Shown piece after piece: positions 1-8,507 of a DNA stretch of 64,000 nt. The stretch's first letter is position 1, and each line of letters starts with the position of its first letter. The translations under genes were made by a program, and so were the position numbers. This DNA comes from Lottiidibacillus patelloidae (GTDB lineage: Bacteria > Bacillota > Bacilli > Bacillales > SA5d-4), in assembly GCF_002262935.1 (NCBI RefSeq), contig NZ_NPIA01000001.1:186001-250000 (forward strand). Reading direction: 5' to 3'. The notes below the pieces were generated by a model, which saw only the letters and a program-made list of their open reading frames with translations, ran no database searches and was not told the origin of the DNA.

Positions 1-1
1 T

Positions 2-793
2 ACACCAGGATTAAAATTTATTAGCCGTGAGTCATTTGACTACGGAAAAGGTACATTCGATCACCCATTAGGTGCACGTTTTGAAGAAGGAGATGCAATC
101 GTCGTTTTTGACGATGTATTTGTTCCTTGGGAGCGCGTTTTCGTTTGTGAAGATGCTTCTATTTGTAATCGCACGTATGGTGAAACGAATGCTGTCATCC
201 ATATGGCTCACCAAGTTATTGCCAAAAATACAGCAAAAACTGAATTTATCCTTGGAATCGTTTTAAGTATGATTGATGCAATCGGCATTGAAAAATTCCA
301 GCACGTAAAAGAAAAAGCATCGGAAATTATGGTTATTTTAGAAACGATGAAGTCGCATTTTTTCAGAGCTGAACATAATGCAAAAATGGATCAATATGGC
401 AATATGACTCCAGATTTTGCGCCATTAAATGCTGCGCGTAACTGGTATCCGAAAATGTATCAACGATTAGTTGAGATTGTTAAAATTTTGGGAGCATCGG
501 GACTGATGGGAATCCCGACACAAGCCGACTTTGATAGTGAAGAAATTGGGCATCTCGTACATCGTTATATGCAAGGAGCTAATATCGATGGCTACGAAAA
601 AATTCAACTTTTCCGCCTAGCATGGGATGTGACAATGAGTGCTTTTGGAAGTCGTCAAGCGTTATATGAGTATTACTTCTTTGGCGATCCTGTTCGCATG
701 TCCAATGTCTATTATGATGCGTATGATAAAGATCCGTACAAAGAAATGATCAGTGAGTTTTTACAACGAACGAAAGATACAGCAAGTGTATAG
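2..793 (+). CDS. hpaB: 4-hydroxyphenylacetate 3-monooxygenase, oxygenase component (5' end outside window)
   Basis: Frame 2 is open from the first base to TAG at 793, giving 263 C-terminal residues of a protein that is usually about 480 long. The text around residues 50-80 (CNRTYGETNAVIHMAHQV) and the helical C-terminal domain are typical of the HpaB/PvcC flavin-dependent hydroxylase family. The enzyme uses reduced FAD supplied by a separate reductase to hydroxylate 4-hydroxyphenylacetate to the 3,4-dihydroxy catechol. The next gene, a ring-cleaving dioxygenase, follows after 15 bases, which supports this substrate. The substrate is inferred from context; related family members act on other phenols. 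Confidence 0.85.
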   Translation, partial: TPGLKFISRESFDYGKGTFDHPLGARFEEGDAIVVFDDVFVPWERVFVCEDASICNRTYGETNAVIHMAHQVIAKNTAKTEFILGIVLSMIDAIGIEKFQHVKEKASEIMVILETMKSHFFRAEHNAKMDQYGNMTPDFAPLNAARNWYPKMYQRLVEIVKILGASGLMGIPTQADFDSEEIGHLVHRYMQGANIDGYEKIQLFRLAWDVTMSAFGSRQALYEYYFFGDPVRMSNVYYDAYDKDPYKEMISEFLQRTKDTASV

Positions 794-808
794 TAGGGGG
801 AATTGCTA

Positions 809-1795
809 GTGGAGAAGTTTAATATCATTCGCGTTGCTAGCGTCATCATGAATGTCACAGATTTACAGAAAGCTAGACATTTTTATGTAGATACCCTAGG
901 TTTTATAGAAACAGAGTCTGACAGTGAACATATCTATTTACGAGGGCTAGAAGAGCGTGTACATCATAGTCTCGTTTTGAAAAAAGCGGAGAAGCCAGGT
1001 GTTCATAGTATTTTTTATAAAGTAGAAAAAGAGAAAGATTTATATATGCTGCAATCGTTATTTGAAGAAAAGAAATTACCTGTACGCTGGCTGGAAAAAG
1101 AGCACATTCGATCAATTGGGAGGACTTTACAAGTTATTGATCCTTCCGGTATTCCTTTGTCATTCTTTTTTGAAATGGAAGAAGCAGAGCGGATGTTACA
1201 GCGCTATGATTTATATAAAGGCGCACGTGTCCAACGGATTGATCATGTGAACTGCAGTGTTCCCGATGTACAAAAGGCATATGACTTTTACATTAAGGAA
1301 CTCGGTTTCCGTTGTTCAGAATATACAGCGACTGAAGAGGAAGACATTTGGGCAGCATGGCTTTTCCGTAAGCCTACAGTTCATGACCATGCGTTTATGA
1401 ATGGTTTAGGTCCGAGACTACACCATGTTGCTTATTGGCTGTCTGACCCGATGAGCATCATCCATACGTGTGATGTAATGGCTGCAAGTGGTTATGCTGC
1501 AAATATTGAGCGGGGACCTGGTCGCCATGGATTATCAAATGCTTTCTTTTTATATATCCGTGACCCAGATGGCAATCGAATTGAACTATATAATGGTGAT
1601 TACTTAACTTCTGATCCAGACTTTAAACCGATCCGTTGGGATTTAAATGATCCGCGAAGACAAACATTTTGGGGACATGAAGCTCCAGAAAGTTGGTTTA
1701 ATGAAGCAATGCCTTTCATTGATTTCCGTAATGGAAAAGAAATCGAGCTTGAAGAAGGTAAGTTAAAGCAAAGAAAGCCAAATTTTATAACGTAA
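809..1795 (+). CDS. hpaD: 3,4-dihydroxyphenylacetate 2,3-dioxygenase-like extradiol dioxygenase
   Basis: Vicinal-oxygen-chelate fold with two glyoxalase-like halves (about residues 5-125 and 143-290). The three metal ligands of type I extradiol dioxygenases are visible in the second half: His in RIDHVN (about 146), His in LHHVAY (about 206) and Glu in RIELYN (about 259). The enzyme opens the catechol ring next to the hydroxyls to give the muconic semialdehyde in homoprotocatechuate breakdown. I start at GTG 809, eight bases after the GGGGG ribosome-binding site at 796-800; the in-frame TTG at 803 is too close to that site. Likely co-transcribed with the hydroxylase upstream and ended by a hairpin at 1801-1838. 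Confidence 0.85.
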   Translation: MEKFNIIRVASVIMNVTDLQKARHFYVDTLGFIETESDSEHIYLRGLEERVHHSLVLKKAEKPGVHSIFYKVEKEKDLYMLQSLFEEKKLPVRWLEKEHIRSIGRTLQVIDPSGIPLSFFFEMEEAERMLQRYDLYKGARVQRIDHVNCSVPDVQKAYDFYIKELGFRCSEYTATEEEDIWAAWLFRKPTVHDHAFMNGLGPRLHHVAYWLSDPMSIIHTCDVMAASGYAANIERGPGRHGLSNAFFLYIRDPDGNRIELYNGDYLTSDPDFKPIRWDLNDPRRQTFWGHEAPESWFNEAMPFIDFRNGKEIELEEGKLKQRKPNFIT

Positions 1796-1800
1796 AATAG

Positions 1801-1838
1801 AAAAGTCGAAGTCCTAATCATTAGGTTTTCGGCTTTTT
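1801..1838 (+). terminator. Rho-independent terminator after hpaD
   Basis: Inverted repeat AAGTCGAA ... TTCGGCTT with an inner CCTAA/TTAGG stem, followed by a T run. It begins five bases after the hpaD stop. Confidence 0.75.
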
Positions 1839-1964
1839 AATTTACAATAATTTATGATGATAATTTAAAAAGGAATCCTTGTTGACCTTGTATTTTACAT
1901 TATGAAACATTAAAGTAAGAGTAGGAAAAATAATACAAATTTTATTATAAAGTAGGAATTACAT

Positions 1965-2573
1965 ATGGACTTAGAGACTTTTAAAGCATTCTTTACAGAA
2001 GAAAATATTCGAGCATTTTTAGAAAACTATAGAGATTTAGGTCCTTTACCCGGAATCTTGTTGCCATTTTTAGAATCAATCTTCCCAGTACTACCAATTT
2101 TTATATTTATTGCAGGTAATGCAGCAGCTTACGGTTTATGGTGGGGCTTTTTATTTTCTTGGATTGGTGCATTTTTAGGCTCAATCGTCGTATTTGTCGT
2201 CATCCGAAAATTTCAACATATTAAAATCATTCAATATTTTCAAAATCATAAAAGGGTGAAGCCTGTTACGAATTGGATTGATCGCCACGGCTTTGGGCCG
2301 TTATTCATTATCCAATGCTTTCCCTTTTCACCTAGTGCCTTTATCAATGTTGTAGCAGGTATCTCTCGTATGAAATTTTACCAGTATGCATTAGCTGTTT
2401 TTTTAGGAAAGATGGTAATGGTTTTTATTGTTTCTTACATCGGTCATGATATATTTTCACTTATCCATAACCCAATTCAATTAATGGTAATATTAGCGGT
2501 AATCTTTCTTTTATGGATTGCAGGTAAACAGTTAGAAAAGCGATTATCGAAAAAAATAGATTCAAACATATAA
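1965..2573 (+). CDS. TVP38/TMEM64 (DedA-like, VTT domain) membrane protein
   Basis: A 202-residue polytopic membrane protein with several hydrophobic segments. The VTT-type core includes the FxxRHGFGPLF-like stretch (DRHGFGPLFIIQCFPFSPSA, about 107-126) and the later GxxxM helix. VTT proteins are linked to phospholipid scrambling or small-molecule transport, so the exact role is unknown. ATG 1965 is preceded by a weak AGTAGGAATT site. A single-gene unit ending at a strong hairpin shared with the convergent catalase gene. Confidence 0.75.
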   Translation: MDLETFKAFFTEENIRAFLENYRDLGPLPGILLPFLESIFPVLPIFIFIAGNAAAYGLWWGFLFSWIGAFLGSIVVFVVIRKFQHIKIIQYFQNHKRVKPVTNWIDRHGFGPLFIIQCFPFSPSAFINVVAGISRMKFYQYALAVFLGKMVMVFIVSYIGHDIFSLIHNPIQLMVILAVIFLLWIAGKQLEKRLSKKIDSNI

Positions 2574-2607
2574 AGGTCATCACAATTTGTGATGACCTAC
2601 TTTTTTT
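2574..2607. terminator. Bidirectional terminator between the VTT gene and katA
   Basis: Near-perfect inverted repeat AGGTCATCACAA / TTGTGATGACCT between convergent genes, with T8 on the plus side and an A-rich flank that is a T run on the minus strand. Confidence 0.85.
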
Positions 2608-4058
2608 TATACTTCTTGGTGCACAGCTAAACCTAAACCTTCAGCAATGCGTGTACCATATTCGTTGTCTGCTTTATAAAAATGTTGAATTTGCTTTAAT
2701 TTAATTTCCTCTTTCAATACTGGTTTCATCGCATCAACGATATTTTGTACAAGGCGAGTTCGCTCATCTTCATTTAATAGACGATATAAGTTTCCTGCTT
2801 GCGAATAATGATCGTTTTCATCATAAGATACACTGTCAGCAAACCCTGATAGTTCGAATGCCGTTTGTTTATTTTCCGGAGTTTCACTAGGTCCATTAAA
2901 GCTGTTTGGTTCATAATTAATAGAACCACCACCATTGCTATCAAAGCGCATTTGTCCATCACGATGGTTTGTATGAACAGCTGAAAGAGGACGGTTGATT
3001 GGCAGATGATTATGGTTTACACCAACGCGATAACGATGAGCATCGGCGTATGCAAAAAGGCGCCCTTGAAGCATTTTATCTGGTGATGCTTCAATACCAG
3101 GAACAAAAGCCCCAGGAGAAAATGTAGCTTGTTCTACTTCAGCAAAATAGTTCTCTGGATTTCGGTCAAGTACCATTCTCCCAACTTCTATTAATGGGTA
3201 ATCTTTATGAGACCATACCTTTGTAACATCAAATGGATCATAACGATATGTGTTCGCATCTTCAAATGGCATAACTTGCACATAAACTTTCCATGCCGGA
3301 AAGTCTTCTTTTTCAATCGCGTTAAACAATTCTTCTGTATGGTAGTCAGGATTTTCCCCAGCAAATTTAGCAGCTACATCTGTTGATAAATTTTTAATTC
3401 CTTGTTCTGTTTTAAAGTGATATTTCACCCAAACTGCTTCACCTTGAGCATTTACCCATTTGAAAGTATGACTTCCATAACCGTTCATATGACGGTAAGT
3501 TGCTGGAATACCACGGTCAGACATTAATATCGTTACCTGATGCAGTGATTCAGGAGAAAGTGACCAGAAGTCCCAGACTGCTGTTGGATTTTTTAAGTTT
3601 GTTTTTGGGTCTCTTTTTTGTGTATGAATAAAATCAGGAAACTTTATAGCGTCTCTTATGAAAAATACAGGTGTATTGTTTCCGACTAAATCATAATTAC
3701 CTTCTTCCGTGTAAAACTTCACGGCAAATCCTCTTGGATCCCTCACTGTATCTGCTGATCCATTCTCCCCAGCAACTGTTGAAAAACGAGTAAATAGTGG
3801 CGTTCGTTTTCCTACTTCTGATAGAAACTTTGCTTTTGTATATTTTGTTACATCATTTGTTACTTCGAAATAGCCGTGTGCCCCAGCGCCTTTTGCATGA
3901 ACGACACGTTCTGGTACACGTTCTCTATTAAAGTGAGCTAACTTTTCTAATAAATGTAAATCTTGAATTAGAGTTGGTCCACGTGAACCAGCTGTCATTG
4001 AATTTTGATTATCGCCAACTGGCGCTCCCCAACTAGTAGTTAAATTATCTTTATTCAT
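2607..4058 (-). CDS. katA: Heme catalase (clade 3 small-subunit type)
   Basis: A 483-residue monofunctional catalase that dismutates hydrogen peroxide in the cytoplasm. The N-terminal [17 protein letters not shown] carries the catalytic His; [18 protein letters not shown] is the distal-side signature with the catalytic Asn nearby; [14 protein letters not shown] holds the proximal heme-ligand Tyr. Length matches Bacillus KatA. ATG 4058 has an AGGTGAT ribosome-binding site. The upstream spacer, shared with divergent dps, holds PerR-like and Fur-like palindromes, so peroxide and iron regulation is likely. Confidence 0.95.
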   Translation of the reverse strand: MNKDNLTTSWGAPVGDNQNSMTAGSRGPTLIQDLHLLEKLAHFNRERVPERVVHAKGAGAHGYFEVTNDVTKYTKAKFLSEVGKRTPLFTRFSTVAGENGSADTVRDPRGFAVKFYTEEGNYDLVGNNTPVFFIRDAIKFPDFIHTQKRDPKTNLKNPTAVWDFWSLSPESLHQVTILMSDRGIPATYRHMNGYGSHTFKWVNAQGEAVWVKYHFKTEQGIKNLSTDVAAKFAGENPDYHTEELFNAIEKEDFPAWKVYVQVMPFEDANTYRYDPFDVTKVWSHKDYPLIEVGRMVLDRNPENYFAEVEQATFSPGAFVPGIEASPDKMLQGRLFAYADAHRYRVGVNHNHLPINRPLSAVHTNHRDGQMRFDSNGGGSINYEPNSFNGPSETPENKQTAFELSGFADSVSYDENDHYSQAGNLYRLLNEDERTRLVQNIVDAMKPVLKEEIKLKQIQHFYKADNEYGTRIAEGLGLAVHQEV

Positions 4059-4129
4059 CTAGGATCACCTCGTAATGTTTTTTAGTACAAGTTAATAATA
4101 ACAATATTTATATTAAAATCAATACTTAA

Positions 4130-4144
4130 TTATAATAATTATTA
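4130..4144. promoter_or_regulatory. PerR-box-like palindrome
   Basis: TTATAATAATTATTA matches the Bacillus PerR consensus TTATAATNATTATAA at all but one fixed position. It lies between divergent catalase and Dps genes, two classic PerR targets. Binding is inferred. Confidence 0.7.
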
Positions 4145-4152
4145 ATAGTTAA

Positions 4153-4167
4153 TGAAAATCAATATCA
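4153..4167. promoter_or_regulatory. Fur-box-like palindrome
   Basis: TGAAAATCAATATCA fits the 7-1-7 Fur consensus TGATAATNATTATCA with two mismatches, eight bases from the PerR-like box. It could serve iron control of dps, or be a second site of the same family. Confidence 0.5.
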
Positions 4168-4271
4168 ATTAACTGATATGATGGGGTAATTCATAGATGA
4201 GCTAATTATTGGAAATGATAAAAATTACATGTTAGCATTTTAATATAGGTAAAATAAGGGAGGATATATTA

Positions 4272-4712
4272 ATGCATTTACATGATGTACTAAATAAGCA
4301 AATCGCGAACTGGAACGTTCTAAACGTTAAACTTCATAATTATCATTGGTATGTGAAGGGCGATAAGTTTTTCACTTTACATGAAAAGTTCGAGGAATTT
4401 TACAATGAAGCTGGGATTCATAATGATGAATTGGCTGAAAGGTTACTAGCAATTGGCGGCAAACCTTTAGCTACTATGAAAGCATATCTGGAAACAGCTT
4501 CAATTAGTGAAGCAACTGGTCAAGAAGATGCGGATCAAATGGTTGAAACGTTAATCGGTGATTACTCTACTATGGTCGGAGAATTAAAAGAAGGTATGTC
4601 GATTGCTGAAGAATCTGATGATGAAATTACTGGTGATATGTTACTTGCAATTCATTCTGAATTAGAGAAGCATGTCTGGATGCTCAAAGCATTCTTAGGT
4701 AAATCTGTATAA
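4272..4712 (+). CDS. dps: Dps-family ferritin-like DNA-protecting protein
   Basis: A 146-residue four-helix ferritin-like protein. The inter-subunit ferroxidase ligands are visible: His and Asp/Glu in [27 protein letters not shown] (about residues 21-48), then [15 protein letters not shown]. Dps dodecamers oxidise and store iron using peroxide, protecting DNA. It is divergent from catalase across a spacer with PerR/Fur-like boxes, matching MrgA-type regulation. RBS GGGAGG precedes ATG 4272. Confidence 0.92.
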   Translation: MHLHDVLNKQIANWNVLNVKLHNYHWYVKGDKFFTLHEKFEEFYNEAGIHNDELAERLLAIGGKPLATMKAYLETASISEATGQEDADQMVETLIGDYSTMVGELKEGMSIAEESDDEITGDMLLAIHSELEKHVWMLKAFLGKSV

Positions 4713-4718
4713 AAAAGT

Positions 4719-4747
4719 AAGCTTGGGATAATTCCCAAGCTTTTTAA
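4719..4747 (+). terminator. Terminator after dps
   Basis: Perfect 10-bp stem AAGCTTGGGA / TCCCAAGCTT, 4-nt loop, then a T run, just after the dps stop; convergent with the lipoprotein gene. Confidence 0.85.
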
Positions 4748-4764
4748 TATTTCATTAAATGAAG

Positions 4765-5373
4765 TTATTGTAACACCATTTCCATTACTAAAACTAATTT
4801 GTCCTCTACGAAATATAAGTTAAACAAGCGCTTATAATCTACGTCCAATTCATCTTTAAATTCTTTGAGTGTTGTGTGCTTAAGTTTTGAGTCATCAAGA
4901 ACATAAAATTGCACATCATCAACGGCATTTTCCTTCACATATTCTACTAATTCATTTTCTATTTGCACAGTACTAAGCGTATCAGTTTGCACAACTTGAA
5001 CATAATCAACCATAACAGAAATGCCTAAATCATCTTCAATAATTACGTTAATATAACCATCTTTTCTAGATAGTTGAGGTAAGTAACTGATTAGGTGGGA
5101 AAGTCTTTTATCACTGCCTATTAAATTACTTACATAATCATCAAGTTTTTCTATATCAGAGGAAGCTTTCGTCAACTTATCTTTTAAGCTATTAATGGTA
5201 TCTTCAAGACTCTCATTCTGTTGTTTTAAATCTTCTATTTCTTTAGCATGCCTTGTTTCAATATCTTTCAACTTTGATGATAATTGGTGATATACAGCGT
5301 TCACTTTTTCGTTATTGTTTGAGCAACTTGTTAAGAACAGGAGTATTAAGCCTAAAAAGTAAATTCGCTTCAT
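4765..5373 (-). CDS. Lipoprotein with coiled coil, unknown function
   Basis: A 202-residue exported lipoprotein: short signal peptide MKRIYFLGLILLFLTSC ending in an LTSC lipobox. Residues of about 20-75 are rich in charged heptads (KDIETRHAKEIEDLKQQNES) and should form a coiled coil; the rest resembles a small mixed alpha/beta domain. ATG 5373 is chosen because GGAGGCG lies just upstream; the longer reading would add eight residues before the signal peptide. I recognise no family. A minus-strand terminator-like hairpin at 5440-5474 lies upstream and may attenuate it. Confidence 0.7.
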   Translation of the reverse strand: MKRIYFLGLILLFLTSCSNNNEKVNAVYHQLSSKLKDIETRHAKEIEDLKQQNESLEDTINSLKDKLTKASSDIEKLDDYVSNLIGSDKRLSHLISYLPQLSRKDGYINVIIEDDLGISVMVDYVQVVQTDTLSTVQIENELVEYVKENAVDDVQFYVLDDSKLKHTTLKEFKDELDVDYKRLFNLYFVEDKLVLVMEMVLQ

Positions 5374-5437
5374 ATAATCGCCTCCATCATTAAACAATAT
5401 TACTAGTAGTAGATATATATAATGAGGAATTTGTACG

Positions 5438-5474
5438 TTTCACAAAAAAACACCTTGGGAAGTACCCAAGATGT
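5438..5474 (-). terminator. Minus-strand terminator-like hairpin upstream of the lipoprotein gene
   Basis: On the minus strand, AACATCTTGGG / CCCAAGGTGTT forms an 11-bp stem with one mismatch and a 5-nt loop, followed by T7. No minus-strand gene precedes it, so it may be a leader attenuator or end a small transcript starting within 5475-5630. Confidence 0.55.
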
Positions 5475-5631
5475 TTAGACGTATTAGCTCTTTGAATGAA
5501 GCGATTTAATATGACCCTTTTTATTAATTAAGAAAAAGTGATAAAGCATTTTTACTATGACATTACACTTTCTTATTTGGCATTAAATAATTCTCCAAGC
5601 GAATAGACTTTATTAAAGGAGGGACTTCTCA

Positions 5632-6783
5632 ATGTCTAAAGTAGTTATTGTAGAAGCACTAAGAACACCAATCGGCACATTTGGAGGTATGTTTCGTGAT
5701 ATGTTACCAACCGAACTACTGACACCAGTGTTAGTTTCGATTGTGGAAAAGGGAAGAATCGAAAAAGGAGACGTGCAAGAAGTTATTATAGGGCAATGCA
5801 TACAACGTACGGATGAACCGAACACTGCTCGAACTGCATTATTAAAAGCTGGATTTCCATTTGAGACAACTGGATATACCGTTCAAAGACAGTGTGGTTC
5901 TGGTTTGCAAGCTATAATTGATGGATTATTGCAAATTGAAAATGGGGTACATCATACCGTTATAGCAGGTGGCGTTGAAGCAATGAGCAGTAGCCCTTAC
6001 ATTGTGAAAAGTAATCGTTGGGGTGCGAAAATGCGACATGAAACACTGTATGACTCAGTGTGGGAAGTGCTAGAAGATCCAATCTCTCACAAGTTAATGG
6101 GTGTCACGGCAGAGAACGTTGCTAGAAAATACGAAATATCGCGCGAGGAACAGGACAATCTTGCATACGAATCACATCAAAAAGCGCTAACTGCAATAAA
6201 TGGTGGATATTTTTTTGATGAAGTTATTGCGATAAGTGACCTTACTAAAGATGAACAGCCAAGGACAAATATTAGCTTAGATAAGTTAGCTTCACTCGAA
6301 ACGGTTTTTGAAAAAGAAGGAACAGTTACTGCAGGAAACTCATCAAGTTTAAATGATGGGGCGGCTGCAGTTCTACTAATGTCAGCAGAAATGGCAACAA
6401 AAAAGGGAATAGCTCCGCTTGCAGAAATTAAAGGTTTTGCAATCGCCGGCGTTGATCCGGATATGATGGGAATTGGTCCAGTACCAGCAATTCAACAAGG
6501 ACTAAAAAAAGTTGGCTGGTCAATAGAGGAAGTTGATTTATTTGAAATAAATGAAGCATTTGCAGCGCAATACCTCGCAGTAGAAAAAGAATTAAATTTA
6601 CCTAGGGAGAAAGTAAATGTTAACGGGAGCGGCATAAGTTTAGGGCATCCGGTTGGATGTACAGGTGCAAGAATCGTTACTACACTTGTTCACGAATTAA
6701 AGAGAAGGAGTGGAAAAAAAGGAATAGCCTCCCTTTGCGTTGGGGGAGGCATGGGTGTAGCAATTTTTATAGAGATGGTCTAA
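5632..6783 (+). CDS. Acetyl-CoA C-acetyltransferase (thiolase)
   Basis: A 383-residue degradative/biosynthetic thiolase. The nucleophilic Cys is in QRQCGSGLQA (about 88), the active-site NEAFAAQ motif is near 306, the His/Cys GHPVGCTGAR near 336-345, and the glycine loop CVGGGMG near the end. It joins or splits acetoacetyl-CoA or longer 3-ketoacyl-CoA. AAAGGAGGG precedes ATG 5632. Monocistronic; no other beta-oxidation genes are beside it, so the physiological chain length is unknown. Confidence 0.9.
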   Translation: MSKVVIVEALRTPIGTFGGMFRDMLPTELLTPVLVSIVEKGRIEKGDVQEVIIGQCIQRTDEPNTARTALLKAGFPFETTGYTVQRQCGSGLQAIIDGLLQIENGVHHTVIAGGVEAMSSSPYIVKSNRWGAKMRHETLYDSVWEVLEDPISHKLMGVTAENVARKYEISREEQDNLAYESHQKALTAINGGYFFDEVIAISDLTKDEQPRTNISLDKLASLETVFEKEGTVTAGNSSSLNDGAAAVLLMSAEMATKKGIAPLAEIKGFAIAGVDPDMMGIGPVPAIQQGLKKVGWSIEEVDLFEINEAFAAQYLAVEKELNLPREKVNVNGSGISLGHPVGCTGARIVTTLVHELKRRSGKKGIASLCVGGGMGVAIFIEMV

Positions 6784-6880
6784 GTTTTCTCATCAAAGTG
6801 TTCCAGAATGATTTGTCGTTCGCCTCGCTTTTCTATGCCAGCTGCGGCTCACTACGACTAGCATTCTTCACACTTTTCTA
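6784..6880 (+). repeat. Degenerate copy of the 153-bp repeat family
   Basis: Contains AAAGTGTTCCAG (the element tail) followed by GTTCGCCTCGCTTTTCTATG and CCAGCTGCGGCTCAC (the element head), all found again in the 42.35-42.68 kb copies. It reads as a tail-to-head junction with the middle deleted. The TAG stop of the ZIP gene lies inside its edge. Confidence 0.65.
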
Positions 6881-7606
6881 AAATAACTGAGTTAAATAAA
6901 TCATTACTATAAGTCCTGTGATAAAGGAGTAAGTAGCGGAACGTTCATTTCCATCTCCATGACTTTCAGGTATCAATTCTTTGTATACGATAAAGAGCAT
7001 TGAACCTGCAGCGAATGATAAGCCATAAGGGACTAAATTAGCTACAACAGAAGATAAAGTGTAACCAAGTAATGCTGTTATAATTTCAACTGCACCAGTC
7101 ATTGTTGCAATGAGCAGGGCTTTCCATTTACTAATATTCTGATTAACTAAAAATAAAGCTACTAAAAAACCTTCTGGTGCATTTTGCAGACCTATTGCAA
7201 ATGCAATTAAATTACCAATTTCCTCTTTGTCACTTGCATAGCTAACACCAACAGATAAACCTTCAGGCAAATTATGTAGAGTAATCGCAGCAATAACGAG
7301 TAATGCTTTACGGTCAATTGTTATATTCATGGGCGAGTGTTCTAAATCAATATGTGGGATAAACTTTTCTAATAGATTTAGAATAAAAACCCCTAGAAAA
7401 AGCCCAATCGTTAATATTGTTAAATTTCCTAATAATAAAGCTTCAGGAATTAAACTAAACGTAGATGCTGAAACCATTATTCCAGCTGTAAATGCTAATA
7501 ATATATCACGCCAGCGATGGGTGACACGATTTAAAAATAAAATCGGAATAGCTCCTAAGCCGGTCGATAATGCTGATAATGTGCTTCCAATAATGACACT
7601 TTCCAT
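6878..7606 (-). CDS. ZIP-family divalent metal transporter
   Basis: A 242-residue inner-membrane protein with about eight hydrophobic helices. The signature HNLPEGLSVGVSYA (about residues 110-123) supplies the His and Glu metal ligands, and QNAPEGFLVALFL (about 140-152) is the second motif. ZIP proteins bring zinc, or sometimes iron or manganese, into the cytoplasm. RBS AGGAGG before ATG 7606. The 3' end abuts a repeat element. The metal cannot be told from sequence. Confidence 0.85.
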   Translation of the reverse strand: MESVIIGSTLSALSTGLGAIPILFLNRVTHRWRDILLAFTAGIMVSASTFSLIPEALLLGNLTILTIGLFLGVFILNLLEKFIPHIDLEHSPMNITIDRKALLVIAAITLHNLPEGLSVGVSYASDKEEIGNLIAFAIGLQNAPEGFLVALFLVNQNISKWKALLIATMTGAVEIITALLGYTLSSVVANLVPYGLSFAAGSMLFIVYKELIPESHGDGNERSATYSFITGLIVMIYLTQLF

Positions 7607-7736
7607 GCTAGCCTCCTAATAAACCTTTGTTGATAAGATTGTATTAAACGTTCACGATTTTGTCTATCATCACTTTCCCTCAATGGTTGCAGATATGGTA
7701 TAGTAATGATACAAACTAGCATTATTGGAGGTACTT

Positions 7737-8468
7737 ATGTTGAAACGTAAAGCATTATTTATCATGATTTTTGCTGCCCTATTTTTAACAGCATGTGGCA
7801 GTAATCCGAAAACAGATTGGACAAAAAAAGAGAGAGAAGAAATTTACGCAGTAATAGAAGGATATAAAGACGCAGTTAATGAAAAAAATTATGAAACAAT
7901 GTTAAGTAAAATAGATGACCAATCACCAATGCGCCAATTCATGGAAGGTGAACAATATAAAGAAAGCTTTAAAACAGGTGCGATTGAAAAAAGCATCGTT
8001 TCAATGGATGTTTATCCTATTGAAAAGCAGTATGCAAAGGACCTTGAAAAAGAATTAGGCACTGATATTGAAAATATTGTTACTGTAATCACGGTTGAAA
8101 GTATTCAAACAGAAAAAAGATTAAAACAAATTACTGGCGGATACATTTTAAAGTTAACAGATAATGAATGGAAGATTTGGTCAGTCGAATCGATTGCAAT
8201 TGATAAAGATACCGCTTCTGTTAATGAAGCAATACTAATCATCAAAGCAGCAGAAATTGCACATGCCTCAACGAAAGAAATACCAGAAGGCGGTTGGACT
8301 TATGATGAACTTAATGAGTATATGGAGCAGGAAACAGAAAAAGACTTTGTCGTAACCTATGATGAAGAAAAAGAAAAATACTTTATTAGTAACCATAAAG
8401 CTAGTGAAATTGTAACTGGTGACGCTAACTCAGCTGTTTCATTAGATGAACTTTCTCAATATAAATAA
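7737..8468 (+). CDS. Lipoprotein, unknown function
   Basis: A 243-residue lipoprotein with signal MLKRKALFIMIFAALFLTAC and LTAC lipobox. The mature part (YAVIEGYKDAVNEKNYETML, then SMDVYPIEKQ) resembles an NTF2-like or nuclear-transport-factor type extracytoplasmic domain followed by a charged tail; this is a weak impression. ATG 7737 (or TTG 7740) follows GGAGG at 7727-7731; the TTG at 7725 overlaps that site and is rejected. Single gene, ended by a hairpin at 8472-8507. Confidence 0.7.
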   Translation: MLKRKALFIMIFAALFLTACGSNPKTDWTKKEREEIYAVIEGYKDAVNEKNYETMLSKIDDQSPMRQFMEGEQYKESFKTGAIEKSIVSMDVYPIEKQYAKDLEKELGTDIENIVTVITVESIQTEKRLKQITGGYILKLTDNEWKIWSVESIAIDKDTASVNEAILIIKAAEIAHASTKEIPEGGWTYDELNEYMEQETEKDFVVTYDEEKEKYFISNHKASEIVTGDANSAVSLDELSQYK

Positions 8469-8471
8469 GCA

Positions 8472-8507
8472 AATGCCTGAAGCCACAAAGCTTCAGGCAT
8501 TTTTTTG
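8472..8507. terminator. Terminator overlapping the end of vanY
   Basis: Perfect 12-bp stem AATGCCTGAAGC / GCTTCAGGCATT with T7 on the plus side. The TGA stop of the convergent peptidase gene (8493-8495) lies inside the stem, so the last peptidase codons double as the terminator of its neighbour. Confidence 0.85.
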
